DNA of 53,534 nt, taken from assembly GCA_030524455.1 (NCBI GenBank), contig JAUNGT010000019.1, forward strand, positions 1-53,534, read 5' to 3'. Numbering within the stretch: position 1 is the first letter of the stretch; each line of letters opens with the position of its first letter. A model generated the notes under the pieces. That model saw only the letters and a list, made by a program, of their open reading frames with translations, was not told where the DNA came from and ran no database searches. The position numbers and the translations under genes are program-made. This document shows positions 42,566-49,754 of the stretch, one piece after another. The stretch is from Eubacteriales bacterium. GTDB lineage: Bacteria; Bacillota; Clostridia; Lachnospirales; Lachnospiraceae.

Positions 42566-45500
42566 ATGACATCACCCATTCTTTCCTATGATTTCCGGAA
42601 TATCAGCAGCACCATTGTCCCCGACCTGTCCGGAAACGGTTTTGCCGGCGTCATCCGTGGGATGGACCGGGGCGGCGCGCAGCTTGGTTCTGCTCAGGTA
42701 TTTGGACGCCTGCTTCCCGTGCTTTCCCTCTCCGGCGGAAAAAACGGCGGCTTTCTCCAGCTTCCCGACGGCATCGTAAGCGACCGGAGCGGACTCACGG
42801 TCAGCTTCTATTTCTGTCTGCATTCCCTGGAGAGCTACGGCGCTTTATTCGGCCTGGGCGAAGATACCGGTCTCTATCTCTCCGTGCTTCCGGACGAGGA
42901 GGATCCGGCATGCTTTCTCCTCTCTCCCGGCCTCACCTGCGGCGGCCGGAGCCAGGAGAGCTCTCTGGAGCGCTGGGAAAGGCTCTTTCTCGACCGATGG
43001 TACCACGCCGTGATAACGGTCTGCGACGCAGCGCTTCCCGGCATGGATCCTGCCTCGTCAAGGGTGCAGGCCGACCTTTATCTGGACGGCAGGCCTGTCG
43101 GCAGCATCCGGCACCGATACCTGACCTTTACATCCCTGTTCGGCTGCAAAAGCTGCTTTTTTGGCGACAGCTTTCTGGCCTTTGCGCCCCTGGCCCTGTC
43201 CCTGGGAGAAATCCGTCTGTTTGCCTCTCCCCTGCCCGAAAAAGAACGCGCCGCGCTTTTTTCTCTCTCCGACCAGGAACGGATCCGCCTTTCGGCCCAA
43301 AAGCTGCGCGGCCTGTTTGAAAAAAACGTTTCCTCCGACCTTTCCCTTCCGCTTCGGGGCGAATTTGATACATCGGTTTGCTGGCGCAGCCTGCATCCCG
43401 AATGGATCTCCGACAGCGGGGCTGTCCGTCGGCCTCCCGCCGGCAAACCGGATCAGCAGGCCCGTCTGGAGGCGGAAATTTCCTACGGCCACAGCTCTGA
43501 TCGATTCCTTTATCCGCTCACCATAGCCGCCCTGCCCTCTGCCCAAAGGCTTCTGCAGGAGGATATCGACCGGATCCGGATTCCCTTCGGAGAACATCTG
43601 ACCCATCCGCCGCTGCTGCCTGCGCGGGGGCAAAACGGCTCGGTCTTTTGCTGGTCCTGCAATCAGCCCAAGCTCTACGATCCTCAAAGCGGCCAATTCT
43701 GCGCGCCCCTGTCCGGGCCGGTTTGGGTTACACTGCGCCTGGAGGCGTCCCGGAAAGGCCTGCACCGGCAAAAAGAGTTTTCCCTGCGCTTCTGGCCCGT
43801 CTCCGATGCACTGCCGGGCCCGGCCGACGGCCTGTCCTCGTCCGCTGTCCCGGACATCAGGACGCTTCCGCCCGAATCCGGTCCCGATGCCCTCCTGAAC
43901 AGCGTCCCCCTCTTTCACCTTTCCTGGAGTGCGGACGGTCTTCTGCCGGAAAATCAGAAGCGCTGCGCCGATTATCTGCTCCTGCTCGATCCGGACCGGA
44001 TGCTTTACAATTTTCGCCGGGCCTTCGGGCAGGATACCAAGGGCGCCCTGCCCCTCGGCGGCTGGGAGGAGCCGGCCGGGCTTCTGCGCGGCCATTCCAC
44101 CGGCCACTATCTGTCCGCCCTGGCCTTTGCCTTTGCTTCCACGAAGCGCGCTGAATTTGCAGACCGCGCCCGCCTGCTGATCAGCCAGCTTCGCAGCCTG
44201 CAGCTTTTGTCCCAGGGCGATCCGGCAGCGTTCCGGACAGCCTGCAGCCCCCAAAGCGCGTCCCAGTCCCTTTGGAGCCACGACCCTTCCGTCTGGGGGG
44301 AGGGGTTTTTGAGCGCTTACTCTCCGGACCAGTTCGCCCTGCTCGAGCAGTTTACCCCCTACGCTACGATCTGGGCCCCCTATTACACTCTGCACAAGCT
44401 GCTGGCCGGATTTCTGGACTGCTGGAGGCTCCTGGAAAACCGGGAAGCGCTTGCCTGCGCGGAAGGGATTGGCTCCTGGGTTTACCGGCGTCTCTCCTCC
44501 CTCCCCGAAAGCCACCGCAGCAAAATGTGGACCATGTATATTGCCGGGGAATACGGCGGGATGAACGAATCCCTGGCCAGGCTTTTTGAAATCACCCAAA
44601 ACCCCGACTACCGGAATGCCGCGCGGATGTTTGACAATCCCGGAGTTTTTGACGGACTTTCCCAAAACAAGGATACCATCAGCGGTCTCCATGCCAACCA
44701 GCACATTCCTCAGATTATCGGAGCGCTGCTGGAATATGAGGCTGGCCGGGATCCCTATTACTACCGGACGGCCCGCAATTTCTGGCACATTGTCCGGCAG
44801 CACTATCTGTATGCCATCGGAGGCGTCGGACGGGGTGAAAATTTCAAGGAGCCTGATATTTTGGCGGGCAATATCGAGGACGGCCGCAACTGTGAAACCT
44901 GCGCGGCCTACAACCTGCTGAAGCTGACCGGGCTTTTGTATCGCTACGAGCCGGACTGCGGCTGCTACATGGACTATTACGAACGGGCCATGCTCAATCA
45001 GATCGCAGCCTCCCAGAATCCCAAAATGCTTCCGCACGCCCATCACCGGGTCACCTATATGCTTCCCATCGGCCCGGGGGCCCGCAGAGAATACAGCAAC
45101 GACTACGAGGATTTTACCTGCTGTCACGGAACCGGCATGGAAAACCATGTCCGCTATCTGGAGCACGCCTGGCATCGGGATCCGCAGGAGGAAAACGTCT
45201 ATTTTAACCTGTATCTGTCCAGCGCCTGCCGTCTGGAGAAACAAGAGACGGTGCTGACGGCCTCCGTTCCCTCCTTCTGGGAAAAAAGCACCATCCGGAT
45301 CAGCAAAAACGCCTCCTTCTGCCTGCATATCCGGATCCCCTCCTGGTGCCGGGAGGACTTCTCGCTCTCCCTCAACGGTGTCCCGCAGGAGAACCAGGTT
45401 CCGGGCGGCGACTATTTTGTCCTGAAAAAACATTTTTCGGCAGGGGATTCCATTTCCATCCATACGCCCTGGAATATCCGCCTTGCCTATACCCCGGACC

Positions 45501-45733
45501 GGATCGATTCCCATGCCGTCGCCGCTGTCCTGTTCGGTCCTCTGGTGATGGCAGCGCTGAGCGATTCCTCCGACTGCCTGACGCTGCGCCTCCCGCAGGA
45601 GGCTGCCCTCGGCTTTGAGAGGGATCCCGAAAATCCGCTCTCCCTTTCCTACGAAGGGCTGCAGTTTATTCCCATGTATCAGGCCCATGATATGGCCTAT
45701 CACACCTACTTCCGGATTGAGCCGATGAATTGA
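42566..45733 (+). CDS. GH127/GH146-type beta-L-arabinofuranosidase family protein with N-terminal LamG-like domain
   Basis: This 1055-residue protein has no signal peptide, so it is cytoplasmic. A LamG/concanavalin-like domain (about 1-230: LSYDFRNISS, SLSGGKNGGFLQLPDG) precedes the alpha/alpha-barrel DUF1680 domain. Family motifs are GGWEEPAGLLRGHSTGHYLSA, IWAPYYTLHKLLAGFLD and YGGMNESLARLFE. The zinc-thiolate site of the family is intact: Glu777 and Cys779 (CETCAAYN), Cys852-Cys853 (CCHGTGMEN). In Bifidobacterium HypBA1 the matching cysteine is the nucleophile that removes beta-L-arabinofuranose from hydroxyproline glycans. Start at ATG 42566 after AAAGGAG. Other GH127 members act on other sugars, so substrate is likely but not proven. 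Confidence 0.92.
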   Translation: MTSPILSYDFRNISSTIVPDLSGNGFAGVIRGMDRGGAQLGSAQVFGRLLPVLSLSGGKNGGFLQLPDGIVSDRSGLTVSFYFCLHSLESYGALFGLGEDTGLYLSVLPDEEDPACFLLSPGLTCGGRSQESSLERWERLFLDRWYHAVITVCDAALPGMDPASSRVQADLYLDGRPVGSIRHRYLTFTSLFGCKSCFFGDSFLAFAPLALSLGEIRLFASPLPEKERAALFSLSDQERIRLSAQKLRGLFEKNVSSDLSLPLRGEFDTSVCWRSLHPEWISDSGAVRRPPAGKPDQQARLEAEISYGHSSDRFLYPLTIAALPSAQRLLQEDIDRIRIPFGEHLTHPPLLPARGQNGSVFCWSCNQPKLYDPQSGQFCAPLSGPVWVTLRLEASRKGLHRQKEFSLRFWPVSDALPGPADGLSSSAVPDIRTLPPESGPDALLNSVPLFHLSWSADGLLPENQKRCADYLLLLDPDRMLYNFRRAFGQDTKGALPLGGWEEPAGLLRGHSTGHYLSALAFAFASTKRAEFADRARLLISQLRSLQLLSQGDPAAFRTACSPQSASQSLWSHDPSVWGEGFLSAYSPDQFALLEQFTPYATIWAPYYTLHKLLAGFLDCWRLLENREALACAEGIGSWVYRRLSSLPESHRSKMWTMYIAGEYGGMNESLARLFEITQNPDYRNAARMFDNPGVFDGLSQNKDTISGLHANQHIPQIIGALLEYEAGRDPYYYRTARNFWHIVRQHYLYAIGGVGRGENFKEPDILAGNIEDGRNCETCAAYNLLKLTGLLYRYEPDCGCYMDYYERAMLNQIAASQNPKMLPHAHHRVTYMLPIGPGARREYSNDYEDFTCCHGTGMENHVRYLEHAWHRDPQEENVYFNLYLSSACRLEKQETVLTASVPSFWEKSTIRISKNASFCLHIRIPSWCREDFSLSLNGVPQENQVPGGDYFVLKKHFSAGDSISIHTPWNIRLAYTPDRIDSHAVAAVLFGPLVMAALSDSSDCLTLRLPQEAALGFERDPENPLSLSYEGLQFIPMYQAHDMAYHTYFRIEPMN

Positions 45734-45755
45734 TTTTCAAAAAACGCGCCATGAC

Positions 45756-45804
45756 AAGGCCCCGGGAAAGGAAGCCGTTTGTAAGCTTCCTTTCCCGGGG
45801 CCTT
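45756..45804. terminator. Bidirectional terminator between GH127-type gene and lacI
   Basis: A perfect 20-bp inverted repeat (AAGGCCCCGGGAAAGGAAGC at 45756-45775 and its complement at 45785-45804) has a 9-base loop. It sits between two convergent genes. On the plus strand it ends in CCTTATTAT; T-tracts are short, but the stem is very strong. Confidence 0.8.
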
Positions 45805-45822
45805 ATTATCTGATTGCTGTTT

Positions 45823-46857
45823 TCAGCTGCAGGTGAAGGTTCCGCGCTGAATCAGCCTGCAGGGCAGCTCGTATTTTCTGACACTGTCCGCCCGTTTCTC
45901 GATCAGACGGATTGCCAGCTCCGCCGCCTTCTGTCCGATTTCCTCCAGCGGAATCCGGATCGAGCTCAGCTCCGGATCGGAGGAATAGGCGATGTCCGAA
46001 TCGTCAAATCCGACCAGCTCCATCTCCTCCGGGACCCGATAGCCGCAGCTTCTCAGCTCTTTCATCGCGCCCAGGGCCATCCAGTCATTCATACTAAACA
46101 GCGCCGTCGGCGGCTCCTTTTTCGCAAGCAGCTTACGGCAAGCCTCCCGCCCCGAGACAAGGCTCCAGTTTCCCGAGACAATCAGGGAAGGATCCAGCGG
46201 GATCTCCTCCTCCATCAGCGCCGCCTGGTATCCCATCAGACGCTGATAGGTGGGCGCAGAATCCACCGGCCCACTGATCAGCCCGATCCTGCGGTGCCCC
46301 TTTCGGATCATCTTTCCGACTACCTGGCGGGTAATCTCATAGTTATCATACCCCACCATATAGTCCTTTTCCTCCCGGGAATAGCTGTAAGCATATACGA
46401 CGCTGTCCTTATCCCGGATCAGGCCGGTCAGATCCCGGTCATGGGTCCCCACAAAAATCACGCCGTTTGCGCCCGCAGACCGAAAAATGGAAAGAGTGCT
46501 TTGAACCTCCTCCTGAAAATCAAAAATTTCGCCGTAATTCCCCCGTATCTTGTCCATCAGTCCCAGGTCGTACAAGACCAAATGATAACCGTGCTCCCCG
46601 GCATAGCGGTTAATTCCCTTCACCAGCAGGCTGCCCTGATAAGTCGCGATATCCTCCACCACCACACCGATCAGGTTGGAGCGGCTGGAACGAAGGGCCT
46701 TCGCAAGCATATTCGGCTGATAGTTCATTTCCTTCACGACCCTGCGTACCCGCTCCGACACCTCTTCGCTGACCTTTCCGGAACGATTATTGAGAACATA
46801 AGACACCGTCGCCGTGGAGACGCCCGCACGTTCGGCCACATCCTTCAATGTAGGCAT
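45823..46857 (-). CDS. LacI-family transcriptional repressor
   Basis: This 344-residue repressor has an N-terminal HTH (TLKDVAERAGVSTATVSYVLNN), a hinge helix (PNMLAKALRSSRSNLIGVV) and a periplasmic-binding-type ligand domain. I start at ATG 46857 with GGAGG 7 bases upstream. Its own promoter carries an operator identical to one in the sugar locus, so it should repress itself, the transporter operon and probably the GH127-type gene. The inducer is likely the imported sugar. Confidence 0.94.
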   Translation of the reverse strand: MPTLKDVAERAGVSTATVSYVLNNRSGKVSEEVSERVRRVVKEMNYQPNMLAKALRSSRSNLIGVVVEDIATYQGSLLVKGINRYAGEHGYHLVLYDLGLMDKIRGNYGEIFDFQEEVQSTLSIFRSAGANGVIFVGTHDRDLTGLIRDKDSVVYAYSYSREEKDYMVGYDNYEITRQVVGKMIRKGHRRIGLISGPVDSAPTYQRLMGYQAALMEEEIPLDPSLIVSGNWSLVSGREACRKLLAKKEPPTALFSMNDWMALGAMKELRSCGYRVPEEMELVGFDDSDIAYSSDPELSSIRIPLEEIGQKAAELAIRLIEKRADSVRKYELPCRLIQRGTFTCS

Positions 46858-46874
46858 GATCCCACCTCCGCACA

Positions 46875-46886
46875 TTAATCGTTTAA
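46875..46886. promoter_or_regulatory. LacI-type operator O3 (autoregulation)
   Basis: TTAATCGTTTAA, identical over 12 bases to O2, starts just downstream of the lacI -10 box and overlaps the expected transcription start. Confidence 0.75.
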
Positions 46887-46895
46887 CATACTCCC

Positions 46896-46925
46896 ATTAT
46901 AACCTGCTTCGACCGGTCAAGTCAA
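46896..46925 (-). promoter_or_regulatory. Promoter of lacI
   Basis: On the minus strand TTGACT (46920-46925) and TATAAT (46896-46901) are 18 bases apart, 38 bases before the start codon. Confidence 0.75.
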
Positions 46926-46926
46926 C

Positions 46927-47673
46927 TTATCCCCGCATATTCCCGCAAGCCCAATCCTTCACCACGCCGAAAAATTCCCGCAGCATGTTGTTGGGCAAAA
47001 AGAACGCTCCGGAGGGCGCTCCGATGCCCACCGCCTCCGGAAAGCCCTGGGCCCTGGCCAGCCGGACGCTCCGGTAAATGTGGAAATTGCTGGTGACCAC
47101 GCCGATCCTTTCTGTGCTGTCCGGGATCAGTTTGCGGGCATTCTGCAGATTTTCCACCGTGTTGACCGACGCATCCTCCAAAATCAGCCGATCCGGATCG
47201 AGCCCCTTTTCCGTCAGATACCGGTACATCCCCTCCGCCTCGCTGACCGGCTCGTTTCCGCCCCGGCCGCCGCAGAGCACGCAGAGGGTGTCCGGATTAT
47301 CCTCCAGATAGTCAAAGGCCCGGTCCAGCCTGTAGCGCAGCACTGTGCTGGGGCCGTTTTCCTTCATCTGCGCTCCCAGCACGACCAGATAGGAAAGGCC
47401 GTTCTCCCCCTTTTGTCCAAACCCGCTCACAATCAGCGCCTCCACCAGGACAAAGGCCGTCAGGCCAAGCGCTGCAAGGATCAGGAAGGCGCGTCTGAAA
47501 AGGACCGGCAGCCTGTCCCAGAGCCCGCTCTGCAGACACCAGCCCAAAGCGCCCAGGCAGGCTGCCGCCACCACCCAGATCAGGAAAAACCGGGTGCCCG
47601 CCGCTTTGGCCGCCAGGATCCCCAGACAGTACAGAACACAGAGCGCCGCCAAAAAATAACAGCCTGCCGCCAT
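46927..47673 (-). CDS. YdcF family (DUF218) membrane protein
   Basis: This 248-residue protein has three to four N-terminal helices (about 1-95) and a DUF218 domain. That domain shows the family motifs YLVVLGAQM, CGGRGGNEPVSEAEGMYRYL, EDASVNTVENLQNA and VVTSNFHIYRS. DUF218 proteins are linked to envelope processes but have no settled reaction. I start at ATG 47673, after GGGGAGG and just past the asparaginase stop. It is the last gene of the operon that starts with the aminotransferase. Confidence 0.9.
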   Translation of the reverse strand: MAAGCYFLAALCVLYCLGILAAKAAGTRFFLIWVVAAACLGALGWCLQSGLWDRLPVLFRRAFLILAALGLTAFVLVEALIVSGFGQKGENGLSYLVVLGAQMKENGPSTVLRYRLDRAFDYLEDNPDTLCVLCGGRGGNEPVSEAEGMYRYLTEKGLDPDRLILEDASVNTVENLQNARKLIPDSTERIGVVTSNFHIYRSVRLARAQGFPEAVGIGAPSGAFFLPNNMLREFFGVVKDWACGNMRG

Positions 47674-47686
47674 TTTTTTCCTCCCC

Positions 47687-48691
47687 TTATTCCTTCCGGA
47701 AAATATCATAATTTACCTTCCCGTAAAAAAGCCGCTCCATCTCGTCCCTGTCCTCGATGTGCAGGCCCAGAATCCACATGATCTTGGCAAATACCGCCTC
47801 CAGCGTCATGTCGTAGGTTTCCAGAAACGGCAGCTTATCCTTGGCCTTGCGGCCCACCACATAGGTATCCATGCTGCTGCCCTCATACGTCACCTGGGTG
47901 GCCATAATCAGGATTTTCTCATGGGCCTTGTAGCGGCCCATCTCCGTCAGCAGCGCCTCCCGGAGCCGGTCCGGCAGGCCGCCCACGCCAAAGCCCTCCA
48001 CAATGATGCAGTCGTAAAGCTGCAGAATCTGCGGAATGATGGCCGGGGACATACCGGGAGTGAGCTTGAGTAAAAAGACCCTTCTGTCCATCCGGTCATA
48101 AAAGCGCACCGGTCCCCCCGCGCTGTTCTCGATGTAGTAGATCACCACGTCGTCCTGTACCTTCCCCAGCACCGGGAAATTGATGCTGGAAAAGGCGTTA
48201 TAGCTGAAGGTGGCCGTTTTCTTGGCCCGGGTGCCCGCGATAATCTTACCGTCAAACACCAGCATCACGTCCCGGCTGCGTCCGTCCAGCGCGCAGCGGA
48301 TGCTGTCGTGAAGGTTTTTGCGGGCGTCGGTGATCTCCAGCAAAATAGACTTCTGCGCTCCGGTGAGCACGATGGGCTTGGGGGAATCCTGGATCAGATA
48401 GGACAGGGCCGCCGCCGTATAAGCCATGGTGTCCGTGCCGTGGCAAATCAAAAAGGCGTCGTAGCTGTCATAGTTTTCCCGGATCAGCCGCGCCAAAAGC
48501 AGCCAGTGGGACACCTCCATATTGGTGGAATCGATGCTGCAGACCGCATAGGGCACCAGCTCGCAGACCTCCTCAAACTCCCGGACATACTGGAGGAAAT
48601 CCTCCGGCGAAAGCACCGGCAGAAGGCCGTTTCCGCTGTCCCCGGAGGCAATGGTCCCACCGGTGGTCAAAAGAAGGATCCTTTTTTTCAT
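47687..48691 (-). CDS. L-asparaginase (type I, AnsA-like)
   Basis: This 334-residue enzyme hydrolyses asparagine to aspartate and ammonia. Both catalytic signatures are present: TTGGTIASGD (Thr13) at the N-terminus and CHGTDTMAYTAAAL near residue 90. There is no signal peptide, so it is a cytoplasmic type I enzyme. Its ATG overlaps the dUTPase stop, with GGAGG upstream. Glutaminase side activity is possible. Confidence 0.93.
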   Translation of the reverse strand: MKKRILLLTTGGTIASGDSGNGLLPVLSPEDFLQYVREFEEVCELVPYAVCSIDSTNMEVSHWLLLARLIRENYDSYDAFLICHGTDTMAYTAAALSYLIQDSPKPIVLTGAQKSILLEITDARKNLHDSIRCALDGRSRDVMLVFDGKIIAGTRAKKTATFSYNAFSSINFPVLGKVQDDVVIYYIENSAGGPVRFYDRMDRRVFLLKLTPGMSPAIIPQILQLYDCIIVEGFGVGGLPDRLREALLTEMGRYKAHEKILIMATQVTYEGSSMDTYVVGRKAKDKLPFLETYDMTLEAVFAKIMWILGLHIEDRDEMERLFYGKVNYDIFRKE

Positions 48692-49218
48692 GCCGTTTCC
48701 TCCGGCGTCCGGTCCGTGCTGCCAAAGCCTCCGGTACGCACGCCCTCCGCCTGATCCTCCTCGGTAATGCCGTAGGGCAGGAAAATTCCCTGCAAAAAGC
48801 CCTCTCCCGGACGGATCTCCAGCACCCGTCCCTCGTTGGAATCGTTGGTGAGCTTCGCCAGGATATGGCCCTCGTTGTCCGCCTCATAGTAATCGCTGTC
48901 GATAATTCCCACCGTATTGTTCAGCTGCAGGCGGTACTTAAAGCCCTGGCCGCTTCTGGGGAACAGGCACAGCACCCAGTCCTCCTCCATCCGCGCCCGG
49001 ATGCCCGTGGGGATCTTTATCGTCTCGCCGGGCCGCAGCACAAAGGCTACCGGCGCGGCAAAATCATATCCCGCGCTGCCCGCCGTAGCCCGTCTCGGCA
49101 GGGTGATATCCTCATAGACCGCCTGGATCTCCTCCCTTTCATGGCCCGGAAAGGCGTCCGTAAAATCCTTCTCATACTGTGCAAAGCTGACCTTCTCAAA
49201 TGCCGCAATTCTTCTCAT
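48688..49218 (-). CDS. dut: dUTP diphosphatase (dUTPase)
   Basis: This 176-residue trimeric-type dUTPase shows motif 1 ATAGSAGYDF, motif 2 FPRSGQGFKY, motif 3 NNTVGIIDSDYYEA and motif 5 RTGGFGSTDRTPEE. It turns dUTP into dUMP and keeps uracil out of DNA. A longer than usual N-terminal leader (about 40 residues) precedes motif 1. It is coupled by ATGA to nrdG upstream and to asparaginase downstream. Nucleotide work fits its place after the ribonucleotide reductase genes. Confidence 0.93.
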   Translation of the reverse strand: MRRIAAFEKVSFAQYEKDFTDAFPGHEREEIQAVYEDITLPRRATAGSAGYDFAAPVAFVLRPGETIKIPTGIRARMEEDWVLCLFPRSGQGFKYRLQLNNTVGIIDSDYYEADNEGHILAKLTNDSNEGRVLEIRPGEGFLQGIFLPYGITEEDQAEGVRTGGFGSTDRTPEETA

Positions 49219-49754
49219 CTGCAGGTTCCTTTCTCTCTGTTTTCATTTTCATAGTCCATGCAGTACAATACAGGCTCCCCTGCACCGTCCCGCAGAAGCG
49301 TGGCGGGCACGTCGATCACCCGCTGGTTTTTGCTTCCCTTCCAGAGAAGCTTCGGATCCTTTTCCTCCCGCAGAAATTTGCCGTCCACACACACATCCAC
49401 GTCCCGCATCACCGGCAGGCTGCAGACCTGCTCCCACGGATAGCCGGTGTAGAGCCAGACCGTTTTTTGCGGATAGCGCCGCTTCACCTGCCGGACCAGC
49501 TCCGTCACCTCTGCCCGATTTGCCGGGTGGAGCGGGTCGCCTCCGGAAAGCGTCAGCCCGGAGATGTAGCTCTTGTCCAGCTGGTCAAAAATCTCCTGCC
49601 GGGCCGCGCTGTCAAAGACAAGACCTCCCTCCGGATCCCAGGTCAGAGGATTATGGCATTCGGGGCAATGATGGCCACAGCCCGCCACCCAGAGCACCAC
49701 CCGCAGGCCGTCCCCGTTTTTCATATCATCCTTTGTAATGTCGTGATAACGCAT
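49215..49754 (-). CDS. nrdG: Anaerobic ribonucleotide reductase activating enzyme
   Basis: This 179-residue radical SAM protein has the CX3CX2C cluster motif GCGHHCPECHNP and the glycine-rich LSGGDPLHP. It generates the glycyl radical on NrdD. The ATG at 49754 shares its first base with the last base of the nrdD TGA (TGATG); a GTG three bases earlier is possible. It overlaps the dUTPase start (ATGA). Confidence 0.95.
   Translation of the reverse strand: MRYHDITKDDMKNGDGLRVVLWVAGCGHHCPECHNPLTWDPEGGLVFDSAARQEIFDQLDKSYISGLTLSGGDPLHPANRAEVTELVRQVKRRYPQKTVWLYTGYPWEQVCSLPVMRDVDVCVDGKFLREEKDPKLLWKGSKNQRVIDVPATLLRDGAGEPVLYCMDYENENREKGTCR

Noticed and set aside
43058..45703. An 881-codon open frame antisense to the GH127-type gene
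   Set aside because: It is the mirror of a strongly biased, high-G+C gene. It has no ribosome site or family motifs, while the plus-strand protein has a complete active site.
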